From contig JABAQQ010000014.1 in assembly GCA_019187225.1 (NCBI GenBank), forward strand, positions 124,001 to 188,000: DNA of 64,000 nt, read 5' to 3'. The notes under the pieces were generated by a model. The model was not told the DNA's origin and ran no database searches. It saw nothing but the letters and a program-made list of their open reading frames with translations. Origin of the DNA: Saprospiraceae bacterium (GTDB taxonomy: Bacteria > Bacteroidota > Bacteroidia > Chitinophagales > Saprospiraceae). Positions 8,001 to 16,199 of the stretch are shown here, piece by piece. Each line of letters starts with the position of its first letter. Position 1 is the stretch's first letter. Both the position numbers and the translations under genes were made by a program.

Positions 8001-9769
8001 TGCGGGAAAAGACCATCCGGTTCAAAGCCGACCCGAAAAAACCGGGCAACTTCGTGTCCATTGACCCCGACCAGGATACGCTCGCTTTCCAGGGAAAAAC
8101 GGCTTTTTACGACCTGAAAACCAACTACCTGAACGTTGGCGGCACCGATGTCATCAAATCCGCCGACGCGTTTATTTACCCCGATTCTACTGACATCATC
8201 ATCGAGCCGGGTGGTAAAATGAAGCAACTCACCAATGCCCGCATCGTGGCCGATACCGTGAACAAGTACCACACCATCAACCGCGCCACCGTAGATATTC
8301 TGGGTAAGAAACTCTATAAAGCCAGCGGCTATTACGAATACAACATCTTCGGCTACAACCAGGAGGTGTTTTTCAACGACATCGTCGGCGAACGGCGCGG
8401 CGGCGGCACCATGGCTACTAAAAACGTGCTGACCTCGGCCAGCGGCAACGTCACGCCCGAAGACAGCTTCCACATGGACGTAAAAACGCTGTTCAAAGGC
8501 GAGATCATCCTCAAAGCCAACCAGCGCAACCTGCGCTTCGACGGTTTTGCCAAAATAGAAGCCGACCGGCTGCCCGGACGCAACTGGTTCAGTATCAATG
8601 CTCAGGTGGACCGCACCAACCCCATCATCCGCATCGTCAATTCTAAAGACGAGGAAGGCAATCCCTTAGTGACCGGTTTTTACCTCAGCAGGCATTTCGG
8701 CGAACTTTACCCGCGCATCCTGCTCCCGGCTTACAACCGCGTGGACCGCGCCATCCTCAATTGCGAAGGTGTGCTCAAATACGACGCGAAAAACGACCGC
8801 TTCACCTATGGCGATTCCGCCAAAGTCGCCGAAGTAACCCTGCGCGGCCCCAAAATGATCTTCGACAACCGCACCGCCATCGTTCAGGGAGAAGGCTTGC
8901 TCAACATCGGCTCCGAACTGAAATACATGAAACTGACCACTGCAGGCCGCCTCAAATCCGACTACAACAAACCCGATTCGGTATTTCACACCGTTACGGG
9001 CGAGTTTATGACCGGCGTGGAAATGACCATCCCCAAGGCGCTCATGGAGATCATGGTCAACGACATCAAGGCAGCGAGTTTTGATGCGCCTGCCGCAGTT
9101 TACAATACCAACCCCACCTTCTATCAGCCAGCGGTTGCCGAATTTGTCAGCGACGAAAAAGACCTCGCGGAGGCACTGGCCAACCTGACCAACAACCTCA
9201 TCGCCCTGCCTAAAAAGGACAACAAATACGCCATCGTCCTGGGCCGCCATCCCGTCATCTGGAACGACGAATATCAATCCTTCCTCAGCCTCGAAGACAA
9301 ATTCCCGGTGGTCGCGCTCAATGGCGAACCCTTCGGCAAAACCCTGACAGTTTACGTGGAATACAAAATGCCCGGCGGCTCCGCCGTCACCGTGCCCAGT
9401 ATGCCGGCTGAAGAAGAAGGCGAGGAAGGAAAGGAGGACGGTGAAAAAAGCGAAGAGGATGATAAAAGCGAGAAAAAGGAAAAAAAATCAAAAGAGGAGG
9501 AACGCAGCGCCGCTGCCATCAGCAAAGACGACCGTTTCTACCTCTACATCAAAGCTTCGTCCGACCTGTGGTACTTCTTCGGCTATCAGGCCGGCGCTAT
9601 GAATGTGGTATCCAGCAGCACCCGTTTCAACGACGCATTGATCGGCATGAAAGCCAAGGAAACCCAGATCAAAATGCCCGACGGCGAAATCTATGAGATC
9701 GTACCTGCGAATCCTTCCCTCGCCGATGCGTTTGTGAACCGGGTGAGGGCGGGGCGGAAGAAGGAATGA
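5066..9769 (+). CDS. Very large secreted protein with repeated beta-rich segments, function unknown
   Basis: The protein is 1567 residues, starting MKHTRYSALLRTLFFVLVCC with a signal peptide ending near LLAQ. The sequence is mostly short beta-strand motifs with recurring Gly-Lys-Gly turns (FLGKGKLEYLTADIES, GLKGKGVFEWTEGKL, NIDGELDFDKQTGHFKA), suggesting a long beta-solenoid or repeated beta-sheet architecture in the periplasm or outer envelope. Residues about 1445-1481 are an extreme Glu/Lys/Asp/Ser run, probably disordered. There is no T9SS sorting domain, no TonB box and no recognised catalytic motif. A structural or transport scaffold role is only a guess. Base composition matches its neighbours. 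Confidence 0.7.
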   Translation: MKHTRYSALLRTLFFVLVCCQLPTANRLLAQSPAAAKFPENPNEFVDQLGQFMTASKRPDMEEAFSVFKKKYKSGQFNEQDMKRMIAMSNLLADYKLTPFPYFKNYVNAVSAAKSDPDTSLFNRWHSLAEQAIGGVEKGRTKPISQFLEFSVDFLEERALKTGEGGSVTWKVKGGKFHFEYVNKEPQLRCENVNLVGVRKQDSITIFTTSGNFLPFENIWHGKGGKVTWADAGLDSSVYVQLTDYKVEAVKPLFRCDSALMYYPLYFPGRSIPGKFEHNIIVDNKAGAAQFPRFESFDKKLKITKIGEGVEYFGGFRLAGNSLYGYGSGNEPAQVTVYDKKRKKVFYGTGPLFIIKREQNIVAEGVNAKLFMDEDSLFHPAVDFRYEIPTQVISLTRGEKGSERNPFFSSFYNMNLNTDRIAWYLNRDSLEIGARAGTGKGVEQKISFESSNHFDMADYNKLQHIASQNPISTLYITWLESDQDKEDNGRLVSDNVYAQRINPKFDYSSIQTLLAELVREGFINYYFDRHQIELRDKLIHYALASQGKRDYDGINIESTSANANARLDLKTKETHVRDVKKIELSNRQKVALIPYNNEFTLLKDRDMRIGGRLFAGLVLFEGSDMEFKYREFQINFDSVRHMDFYLPTGELDKNGQPIANAMNSTVELVSGVLLVDAPNNKSGKEDLAMFPSLQSKKHSFVFYDKRSIQKGVYTRDSFYFKLDPFSFNGLDSYTKEQLKFKGEMFPATIFPSFKETIVVRDEDKSFGFVHKTPPTGYPTYSKKGNYTGELDLSNKGFLGKGKLEYLTADIESEDLIFRPKQTTGTAKKFFMEEDREGQVKVPQAKGENVSVNWLPFKDSMYVESKAKDFELFKAPDYFHKGTLILTPSGLKGKGVFEWTEGKLTSKLISYGPFQASADTADLQIKSLDGKGVAFDSRNIDGELDFDKQTGHFKANTESATTTLPLDQYRTSMNEFTWDMREKTIRFKADPKKPGNFVSIDPDQDTLAFQGKTAFYDLKTNYLNVGGTDVIKSADAFIYPDSTDIIIEPGGKMKQLTNARIVADTVNKYHTINRATVDILGKKLYKASGYYEYNIFGYNQEVFFNDIVGERRGGGTMATKNVLTSASGNVTPEDSFHMDVKTLFKGEIILKANQRNLRFDGFAKIEADRLPGRNWFSINAQVDRTNPIIRIVNSKDEEGNPLVTGFYLSRHFGELYPRILLPAYNRVDRAILNCEGVLKYDAKNDRFTYGDSAKVAEVTLRGPKMIFDNRTAIVQGEGLLNIGSELKYMKLTTAGRLKSDYNKPDSVFHTVTGEFMTGVEMTIPKALMEIMVNDIKAASFDAPAAVYNTNPTFYQPAVAEFVSDEKDLAEALANLTNNLIALPKKDNKYAIVLGRHPVIWNDEYQSFLSLEDKFPVVALNGEPFGKTLTVYVEYKMPGGSAVTVPSMPAEEEGEEGKEDGEKSEEDDKSEKKEKKSKEEERSAAAISKDDRFYLYIKASSDLWYFFGYQAGAMNVVSSSTRFNDALIGMKAKETQIKMPDGEIYEIVPANPSLADAFVNRVRAGRKKE

Positions 9770-9773
9770 GGGC

Positions 9774-12395
9774 TTATGCCGCGTTCCGCGCCGCATTGAT
9801 GATCCCGAACATGGCCCGCAGCACCAGGTTGCGGTACATCCCGGCTTCTTCCGGCGGCAGTTTTTCTTCCTGCAGTTTTTGGAGCGCGTACTGTTGCACG
9901 GCGATGAGCGGCAGCACGATCTCTTCGCGCATGGCGATGCTGCGCCGTGACGCGGGGTTGTCAGAGAGCAGATCATGCTGACCGGACAATTCGAGCAACA
10001 TGGCACGGGCCGTCTCGTATTCTTCGGAGAGCATCTTCCAGAATTCGCCGAAACGAGGATGTTTTTCCAGATAGCGCGTCACGTCGAAATTGGACTTTGA
10101 AAGCGCCTGCATCGAATTTTCCAGCAGGGTGCGGAAAAACAGGGAATGGCGGTAGAGTTCCTTCAGCTCTTTGCCTTTTTCCTTTTTGAAACGCTGCAAT
10201 GCCGCTCCTACGCCGTGGTAACCCGGTACATTCTGCTTCATTTGGGCCCAAGCACCCACAAAAGGAATGGCCCGCAGGTCTTCCAGTTTCAGCTCTGCTC
10301 CACCGCTTCGCTTTGTCGGCCTGCTGGCGATATTCGTGTCGCCATACCATTTCAATGGTGTCATTTTTTCCAGATACGGGACGAAGTCGGGGTGGTTTTT
10401 TAACGTCAGGTATGCTTCGTAGGCCGCATCGGCAAGCGCATCCATCAATTTGCGATCCGCTTCTCTGAGTTCTTTGGCATGGTCGGGAAAGAGATAATTT
10501 TCCAGTCCTGCCGTCAGCAAATGTTCGATGTTGAAGGTCGCGGCGGCTTGTGTGCCATAAGTACTGCTGACTGTTTGTCCCTGAATGGTGACGTGGATCG
10601 CGTGATTTTCGATATCCTGGCCATGCGCGGCGTAATAACTGGCATTGTTGCCACCGCCGCGACCGGGCGGGCCGCCCCGGCCGTCGAAGAAAATGACCGT
10701 GATACCCTGCGCACGGCTTACCCGGGTCAGTTCCTGCTTGGCGCGGTAGATGCTCCAGTTGGCGCGCAGGTATCCGCCGTCTTTGGTGCCGTCGGAAAAT
10801 CCGAGCATGATGTGTTGCACCTTGTTGCGGGCTGCCAGGTGCCGGGCATAGTGTTCGTTTTTATAGAGCCGGAGCATGATCTCCCCGCAGGCTGCGAGGT
10901 CGTCAATGGTCTCGAAAAGCGGTACGATGTCGAGGGGAATTGGGGATTGGGGATTGGGGATTTCGGATTGCGGATTTCGGATTGCGGATTGCGGATTGGG
11001 CCACGTCAATTGGGCAAGTGCCAGCACTTCGGCGACGTTGAGGGCACTTTGACAGTTGCTGATAATGTAACGGTGGCAACCCGGTTCGCCATTGTTGCTC
11101 TGTATCTCAACGATGGAGCGGAATGACCGGATGGTTTCCTTCACGAAAGGATCGGCGAAGTCGTTCTCGTCGAGGTGGAAATTGGTAGTCAGCAGGCGAT
11201 TCATCTTCGTTTCTTCATCAGCCCGGAGAAATTCTGCGGCGTCGTACCAGGGAAATTTCTCGTTCCAGTTCTGCCAGATCGCCTGCCACACCTCGCTGTG
11301 CTTGCGACTGTCCTGGCGGATATCGAGACTGGCGAAATAAAAACCGAACACCCTGACTTTCAGGATAAAACGGTCGAGTTCGTCTTTGAATTCCGTGAGA
11401 TAAAGGCTGTCCGGGTCTTTGTCGAGCGCTTCGCGCGCTGATTTCAGTTCACGCAATAGTTCTTCGCAGGAGGTATACGTTTCCGGGTCGTCGGGTTGGT
11501 AAAGGGTGTTGTACAGTTTTTTTTCCGCGGTGGCGATAAAATCCTCCACACTCCGGAATGTCAGCCGGCGGCGCAATTGGCGAATATCCCGGTAATAGCC
11601 GCGCAAGGCGCCTTCCCGCAGGCGCCGGGCTACCAGCAGGGTCGTGTCAGCCGTGACGGAGGGATTGCCGTCGCGGTCGCCGCCCGGCCAGAAGCCGAGC
11701 GCCAGCAAACCCGGGTTTTCAAACGCCGCCACATCCTGATCCAGACCGTGCAGGAGCCGGAACAAGATATCGGGCAGGGTTTGGTAAAAAACGTTTTCGA
11801 GGTACCAGCCCAGGCTGATGGCTTCGTCGTAAGGGGTGGGTTTCTGGCGGTTGACAAACGCCGTTTTCCCCAACTGCATGAGCAACAGGCGAATTCGCTC
11901 CAAACGGTGGTTCTCGATCTCGACGCCAAGGTCGTTGATGATGCCCAGCACCTTGCCGGGATAAAATTGCGTTGGATGCGCCGTAAGTACCAGGCGCAGG
12001 CTGAATGATCGAACCTTTTCCAGTAACTTTTTTTTCAGGTCTTCTGTGTCGAGGCGGGTCAACAGGTGTTTTACCGAACCCGGACCTCCCAGGTCGTGCG
12101 TTTGGGCAAACAGGGCATCTTCGACCGAATCGAACAAAACCACCTGGCGCTCCGCATACTGCACAAAATGAAAAAGTTGATCCACCCGCTCTTTCGGGGT
12201 TGCCTCCTCGAAATATTCTTTCCAGAACGACTCTACAATGGCTACCGGACTCTGCCCCGCCTCAAAACCGGCCTTGCAATGATGACTGAACAATGGCAAG
12301 TGCGCCCCCGTCTGCTCTATGACCCGGAAAGGCAGGCTTAGAAACAGGCTGTTGTAAGTATGATAGAGCAGGCCGGTGAGGGTGTCGACGTTCAT
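9774..12395 (-). CDS. ppc: Phosphoenolpyruvate carboxylase
   Basis: The protein is 873 residues, normal for bacterial PEPC, which makes oxaloacetate from PEP and bicarbonate to refill the TCA cycle. Motifs: catalytic-His block TAHPTQ (H140), GGDRDGNP at 238-245, VPLFETIDDL at 491-500, LGFSDGTKDGGYL at 531-543 and the flexible loop FFDGRGGPPGRGGG near 569-582. Unusual: residues 467-487 (NPQSAIRNPQSEIPNPQSPIP) are a low-complexity insertion encoded by nine tandem 7-bp units. It lies just before VPLFET, where PEPCs normally have a short variable linker. The reading frame is kept. The gene converges with the large secreted protein, 4 bp apart. Confidence 0.95.
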   Translation of the reverse strand: MNVDTLTGLLYHTYNSLFLSLPFRVIEQTGAHLPLFSHHCKAGFEAGQSPVAIVESFWKEYFEEATPKERVDQLFHFVQYAERQVVLFDSVEDALFAQTHDLGGPGSVKHLLTRLDTEDLKKKLLEKVRSFSLRLVLTAHPTQFYPGKVLGIINDLGVEIENHRLERIRLLLMQLGKTAFVNRQKPTPYDEAISLGWYLENVFYQTLPDILFRLLHGLDQDVAAFENPGLLALGFWPGGDRDGNPSVTADTTLLVARRLREGALRGYYRDIRQLRRRLTFRSVEDFIATAEKKLYNTLYQPDDPETYTSCEELLRELKSAREALDKDPDSLYLTEFKDELDRFILKVRVFGFYFASLDIRQDSRKHSEVWQAIWQNWNEKFPWYDAAEFLRADEETKMNRLLTTNFHLDENDFADPFVKETIRSFRSIVEIQSNNGEPGCHRYIISNCQSALNVAEVLALAQLTWPNPQSAIRNPQSEIPNPQSPIPLDIVPLFETIDDLAACGEIMLRLYKNEHYARHLAARNKVQHIMLGFSDGTKDGGYLRANWSIYRAKQELTRVSRAQGITVIFFDGRGGPPGRGGGNNASYYAAHGQDIENHAIHVTIQGQTVSSTYGTQAAATFNIEHLLTAGLENYLFPDHAKELREADRKLMDALADAAYEAYLTLKNHPDFVPYLEKMTPLKWYGDTNIASRPTKRSGGAELKLEDLRAIPFVGAWAQMKQNVPGYHGVGAALQRFKKEKGKELKELYRHSLFFRTLLENSMQALSKSNFDVTRYLEKHPRFGEFWKMLSEEYETARAMLLELSGQHDLLSDNPASRRSIAMREEIVLPLIAVQQYALQKLQEEKLPPEEAGMYRNLVLRAMFGIINAARNAA
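10940..11002. repeat. Nine-unit 7-bp minisatellite inside ppc
   Basis: On the plus strand the block reads as 7-base units GGGAATT, GGGGATT (x3), TCGGATT, GCGGATT, TCGGATT, GCGGATT, GCGGATT. Nine units make 63 bp, or 21 codons, so the ppc frame is preserved. The same heptamer type recurs at 63681-63706. Confidence 0.85.
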
Positions 12396-12410
12396 GGTTT
12401 CCTTTATAAC

Positions 12411-13061
12411 TTAAAACAACCCGTGCAACTCCGCCTGCACCATTTCGAGTACTTTGGCGGCGTGTTCCTGGTTGTTGGAGAAATCGAACTGGTCAACGTT
12501 GATGACCAAAAGCCGGCCTTCGCGATAGTTACCAATCCAGTTGTCGTAGCGTTCATTGAGGCGTTTGAGATACTCGATGCTGATACTGCCTTCGTAATCG
12601 CGGCCACGGCTCTGGATGTGTTCCACCAGCGTCGGGATGCTGGCTTTCAGATAGATGAGCAGGTCGGGCGCTTTGATCTGGGAAATGATGGACTGAAAAA
12701 GTGTGGTATAATTTTCAAAATCGCGGCGTTCCATCAGCCCCATGTCGGCTAAGTTCGGAGCGAAAATGAATGCGTCCTCGTAAATCGTGCGGTCCTGCAC
12801 CACTGTGCGGTTGCCCTGTTGGATGCGAAGCATCTGCTGATAGCGGCTCGACAGAAAAAAAACCTGGAGGTTGAACGACCAGCGCTTCATGTCTAAGTAA
12901 AAATCGGACAAATATGGATTGTTTTCCGTATCTTCGTAATGCACGTCCCATCCGAAATGGCGGGCAAGGATTTCGCAGAGCGTGGTTTTGCCGGCGCCGA
13001 TATTGCCGGCCAAAGCAACATGTTTGATAAGTGTCTTGTCTGAGGGAAAACCTGGGTTCAT
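12411..13061 (-). CDS. Deoxynucleoside kinase
   Basis: I start at the ATG at 13061 (MNPGFPSDKTLIKHVALAGN), which places the P-loop GNIGAGKTT at residues 19-27, as usual; a longer frame to 13139 is possible. The protein is about 216 residues. Further family marks are the DRTIYEDAFIFA motif (DRS-like, substrate site) and RGRDYEGSISIEYLKRLNERY, which holds the LID arginines. Members phosphorylate deoxyadenosine, deoxyguanosine or deoxycytidine in nucleotide salvage. Substrate preference cannot be read from sequence alone. It is divergent from gatC. Confidence 0.88.
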   Translation of the reverse strand: MNPGFPSDKTLIKHVALAGNIGAGKTTLCEILARHFGWDVHYEDTENNPYLSDFYLDMKRWSFNLQVFFLSSRYQQMLRIQQGNRTVVQDRTIYEDAFIFAPNLADMGLMERRDFENYTTLFQSIISQIKAPDLLIYLKASIPTLVEHIQSRGRDYEGSISIEYLKRLNERYDNWIGNYREGRLLVINVDQFDFSNNQEHAAKVLEMVQAELHGLF

Positions 13062-13207
13062 CGCTGTATGTTTGTGCGCAGCGAAGGTAAAACAGTCGGC
13101 AAAAGCATGGGGCGGTAAACTCTTTTTATTTATCAACATCCAACACCTTCATGGGACAACAGGCCACGTTCAACGAAGAACATGGCACAAACATCTAAGC
13201 TTTTTCC

Positions 13208-13495
13208 ATGCAAATCAATGCCTCCCTTATTTCGGGCCTGGAAAGATTGGCCCGCTTGAAACTCGACGACGCGGAACGCGAAAAACTGACCGCCGACTTG
13301 CAACGTTTCCTCGACATGGTGGACAAACTCCGCGAACTGGATACCACCGGCGTAGAACCGCTGGTGTACCTGAATGAAGAAGCGGAGGCACTGCGCGACG
13401 ACGTCATCGCCAACCAACTACCCCGGACCGAAGCCCTGCAAAATGCCCCCCGGCACGACGGACAATTTTTCCGCGTGCCAAAAATGATACATTAA
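13208..13495 (+). CDS. gatC: Asp-tRNA(Asn)/Glu-tRNA(Gln) amidotransferase subunit C
   Basis: The protein is 95 residues, the standard GatC length. It contains the family patterns [17 protein letters not shown] and [19 protein letters not shown], and the C-terminal [15 protein letters not shown] strand. GatC bridges the GatA amidase and the GatB kinase in the complex that converts misacylated Glu-tRNA(Gln) or Asp-tRNA(Asn). GatA and GatB are not in this window. Confidence 0.93.
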   Translation: MQINASLISGLERLARLKLDDAEREKLTADLQRFLDMVDKLRELDTTGVEPLVYLNEEAEALRDDVIANQLPRTEALQNAPRHDGQFFRVPKMIH

Positions 13496-13518
13496 CACTT
13501 TACAATTTTTACTATCGA

Positions 13519-13707
13519 ATGGCAGGAAATCCGACACAAGGGAAAAGTATGTTTTTCTGGATTGCCATATTCGCTGCGGTCGGATTGGCGCTTTTCCTCA
13601 TTGCCCATTTCTTATTCCCCCACATCATCAAAGAATTCACCGTACTTATTGCCGGCGCCTTCGCTGCCGTACTCGGCCTCGTGTTCCGGAGAAGAAAAAA
13701 AACATAG
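13519..13707 (+). CDS. Small two-helix membrane protein
   Basis: The protein is 62 residues with two hydrophobic segments: [20 protein letters not shown] and [17 protein letters not shown]. It ends in a basic tail RRRKKT that predicts the C-terminus in the cytoplasm. It lies 23 bp after gatC and 50 bp before the ABC ATPase, all on one strand, so a short operon is likely. No family recognised. Confidence 0.6.
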   Translation: MAGNPTQGKSMFFWIAIFAAVGLALFLIAHFLFPHIIKEFTVLIAGAFAAVLGLVFRRRKKT

Positions 13708-13757
13708 TCACCATATCCCGCCTGCGCTACTGCTTCGGCGGGCAAACCATCTGCCGC

Positions 13758-14477
13758 ATGCTTATTTCGATAAAACACCTCAATAAAACTTACATCATGG
13801 GCGCCGAAAGAGTGGAAGCCCTCAAAGACGTTTCGCTCGATATCAAAAAAAACGAGTACGTCGCCCTCATGGGGCCTTCGGGCAGCGGCAAATCCACGCT
13901 TATGAACCTGCTCGGCTGCCTCGACTCACCCACCAGCGGCGAATACTGGCTCAATGGTATCGAGGTCAGCACGATGGACGACGGCGAGCTGGCCGAAGTG
14001 CGCAACAAACAAATCGGTTTTGTATTCCAGACCTTCAACCTGCTGCCGCGCTTGTCAGCCCTCGAAAACGTAGCGCTTCCCCTCGTGTATGCAGGTCTCG
14101 GCAAGGAAGAACGCCTCGAAAAAGCCCGCAAAACCCTCGAAGCAGTGGGACTCGGAGACCGCGTCATGCACAAACCCAACGAACTTTCCGGCGGCCAGCG
14201 CCAGCGCGTAGCCGTAGCCCGCGCCCTCGTCAATGACCCGGCCATCATCCTTGCCGACGAGCCGACGGGTAACCTCGATACCAAAACGTCTTATGAGATC
14301 ATGGGACTGTTCGAGCAGATCCACAAGGCGGGCAACACCGTGATCCTTGTCACCCACGAGCACGATATCTCCCTCCACGCCCACCGCATCGTGCGCATGC
14401 GCGACGGCCTGATCGAAAGCGATATGCCGAACGAACACATCGTCAGCATGGCGAATGTCCGGGAACCGGCGGTGTAA
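13758..14477 (+). CDS. ABC transporter ATP-binding protein (LolD/MacB type)
   Basis: The protein is 239 residues. Walker [10 protein letters not shown] is at 39-47, the Q-loop in [13 protein letters not shown] near 88-100, the signature LSGGQRQR at 143-150, Walker [13 protein letters not shown] at 163-174 and the H-loop LVTHEHD further on. The N-terminal [26 protein letters not shown] and the [16 protein letters not shown] text are typical of the LolD/MacB/FtsE branch, which pairs with FtsX-like permeases for lipoprotein release or macrolide/peptide efflux. No permease gene is adjacent here, so the partner is encoded elsewhere. Confidence 0.9.
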   Translation: MLISIKHLNKTYIMGAERVEALKDVSLDIKKNEYVALMGPSGSGKSTLMNLLGCLDSPTSGEYWLNGIEVSTMDDGELAEVRNKQIGFVFQTFNLLPRLSALENVALPLVYAGLGKEERLEKARKTLEAVGLGDRVMHKPNELSGGQRQRVAVARALVNDPAIILADEPTGNLDTKTSYEIMGLFEQIHKAGNTVILVTHEHDISLHAHRIVRMRDGLIESDMPNEHIVSMANVREPAV

Positions 14478-14483
14478 TGCTAC

Positions 14484-14581
14484 ATCCCCGCATTTAGGGA
14501 ATATTCACGGCACCGGATCATTGCCGCCTGCCGAATCCCCGAATTTGGGGAATCACGGCACCGGATCATCGCCGCCGGCCG
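14484..14581. repeat. 51-bp tandem duplication covering the 3' end of yidD
   Basis: Two copies with a 51-bp pitch begin at 14484 and 14535. Each starts ATCCCCG(C/A)ATTT(A/G)GGGAAT, a short hairpin-forming block, followed by CACGGCACCGGATCAT(T/C)GCC. The second copy contains the last codons of yidD (GGDDPVP and stop, on the minus strand); the first is a detached duplicate downstream of the gene. Confidence 0.75.
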
Positions 14582-14834
14582 AGCCGGGGTTACAACGGGC
14601 AATACGCCTCATTGAAAGCGTAATTCCTTTTACAAGTCCGTATTTTGAAAGGGCGTCGAGGGCGAATTGTGAACACGTTGGGTTGAAACGGCATCGCCTC
14701 GACCGGATTTGGCCGGAAAGGGATTTTTGATAAATTCGTATAAGACTGCTGATCAAAGAAACACACCATCCAGCGTGGGTTTTTACAACCTTTTCCCGGC
14801 CTGAAGAATTATTATGCAGGTGCGTGCCTTCCAT
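14553..14834 (-). CDS. yidD: Membrane protein insertion efficiency factor YidD
   Basis: The protein is 93 residues. The core RIYQKSLSG, CRFNPTCSQFALDALSKYG and the ending RCNPGSAGGDDPVP are diagnostic of YidD, a small amphipathic protein that assists YidC-dependent membrane insertion. The first about 20 residues are unusual for the family, so translation may start further in; I keep the ATG at 14834 for lack of a better internal Met. In most bacteria yidD sits near rnpA and yidC; here it stands alone. Confidence 0.87.
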   Translation of the reverse strand: MEGTHLHNNSSGREKVVKTHAGWCVSLISSLIRIYQKSLSGQIRSRRCRFNPTCSQFALDALSKYGLVKGITLSMRRIARCNPGSAGGDDPVP

Positions 14835-14846
14835 CGATTGGTAGGT

Positions 14847-15317
14847 TTAATTTCTCTTCGACGGTTTCTTCACGCCAAATTTCTCAAGCAATTCTCCATA
14901 CCCCTGCTCAAATGCGAGTTCTGTCAGGTATTGTTCTACCTTATTCGTATCCCTCCAATGGTGCTCTTCCCGGCCGCTGATCTCGGTCACAACACCGTAA
15001 TAGACATTATATTCGCTCGAAAGTCCATATTCTTTGGAGACATTTTGTGGCAGTTGAATATAATAGCCATAAAACTGACCCAGTTTGGCCGGAGGTGGCT
15101 GGTGAATTGATTCTCCACCTTTTGCCTTCTTCAGCATGTTCAGAAGTTCCCTTGACTTATTGTCTCCCAACGGCATTTCCGGATTGCGCCGTCCGGAATA
15201 AACGCCTATTGTGATCGTGATGGCATTTTCCTGTTTTTCCATGACTTTGTTTTTTTTGGGTGATTCGCACCCGATTCCGATCAAAAAACAAATTATAAAA
15301 ATAGCCTGCATTCGCAT
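14847..15317 (-). CDS. Putative lipoprotein of unknown function
   Basis: The protein is 156 residues. The N-terminus MRMQAIFIICFLIGIGCESP is a lipoprotein signal (lipobox IGIGC). The mature part begins with a Lys/Glu-rich linker, then ITITIGVYSGRRNPEMPL and FYGYYIQLPQNVSKEYG. No family recognised. The DNA is more AT-rich than the surrounding core genes, and the next gene upstream is in the same orientation, 7 bp away, so they form a two-gene unit, possibly acquired. Confidence 0.6.
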   Translation of the reverse strand: MRMQAIFIICFLIGIGCESPKKNKVMEKQENAITITIGVYSGRRNPEMPLGDNKSRELLNMLKKAKGGESIHQPPPAKLGQFYGYYIQLPQNVSKEYGLSSEYNVYYGVVTEISGREEHHWRDTNKVEQYLTELAFEQGYGELLEKFGVKKPSKRN

Positions 15318-15324
15318 AAGCCGG

Positions 15325-15843
15325 TTATGTGATACTTACCTTGCTTTTATTGACGCAAAAACATCCGCAAAATTCAGTATAATTCCCTCTGTCAGCCGTT
15401 CTCGGGTCATTTATCAGGTTACCGCTGTTGTCAAGATTGGTTGCGGGTGTTCTACCGGGTTTGTGGGACCATTTCCCGTCTTTATCCAGGCGGTACCAAT
15501 GGTAATCCACACCCGGCCAAATGACGAGAGCGACCTGATGGTGGCAATCGCTGCACCCGCATCCTTTGTCGCATTCAACGACCACCAAGCCATCGGCAAT
15601 AGCGGCATTCAACACGTCATTACAGTTTAGATTGTTGGAGCCAAGATATATTCCATGCGCTTCTCCCGGTTGCGCAAAAGTATCTGTCCGGATATCGCAT
15701 CCGTAGTTATAACAATTGTTGTTGCGTTGTATCCCGTTATTGTCATTCCACGCATTCGGATTGTAAACCGGAAGGCATTTATCTGCCCAATCGGCCAAAG
15801 CCTTTATCAGCTTTTCAAATATCCCGGCAATAAATTCTTTCAT
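15325..15843 (-). CDS. Conserved Cys/His-containing protein (putative papain-like or NlpC-like fold)
   Basis: The protein is 172 residues without a signal peptide. Its striking words are NNCYNYGCDIRTDTFAQPG near 41-59, then CHHQVALVIWP, DYHWYRLDKDGKWSHKPG and NLDNSGNLINDPRTADRG. I recall this constellation from a widespread bacterial family of unknown function with an invariant Cys followed by His-rich strands, a layout like cysteine peptidases. The enzymatic role is inference only. It is co-directional with the small lipoprotein gene 7 bp downstream. The two could be a secreted-effector/immunity style pair, but nothing here proves it. Confidence 0.55.
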   Translation of the reverse strand: MKEFIAGIFEKLIKALADWADKCLPVYNPNAWNDNNGIQRNNNCYNYGCDIRTDTFAQPGEAHGIYLGSNNLNCNDVLNAAIADGLVVVECDKGCGCSDCHHQVALVIWPGVDYHWYRLDKDGKWSHKPGRTPATNLDNSGNLINDPRTADRGNYTEFCGCFCVNKSKVSIT

Positions 15844-16199
15844 TTCAATATCTTTTAGGTTAAAAAATGAAAAAATCTCCTTTTAAACCTCAAAATTAAC
15901 ATATATTAATTTTTCAAGGCAAAAATCGCAAGAAAAAAACCGGACAAAAATATGATCGTAAAGAATATTCTACCAATGACAAAAGTCAATAATACAAATG
16001 ATAAGTGACATTGCGATGTGCTTATGTATTGAAATAATTTTGGGTTCGCTAACTTAAATAAATCCCGCGTTGTAAATTCCCTGTACCGCATAAATCGCCC
16101 CACTTGCCGGCTGCCGGGCCGCGAAGGGACTTTTTTTATTGCCTGTGGAAGCGGGATCTGCCATTACACAACATTTTTAACGAATCCAAATCTTGCAAA
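15844..16199. other. AT-rich divergent promoter region
   Basis: No gene is supported. It separates the leftward AT-rich pair from the rightward PKD-repeat gene, so promoters for both should be here. A GC-rich patch around 16100-16135 is followed by a run of seven T. Confidence 0.5.

Noticed and set aside
16104-16199. N-terminal extension of the PKD-domain protein
   Set aside because: The extension lacks a signal peptide and would bury the good one starting at 16200.
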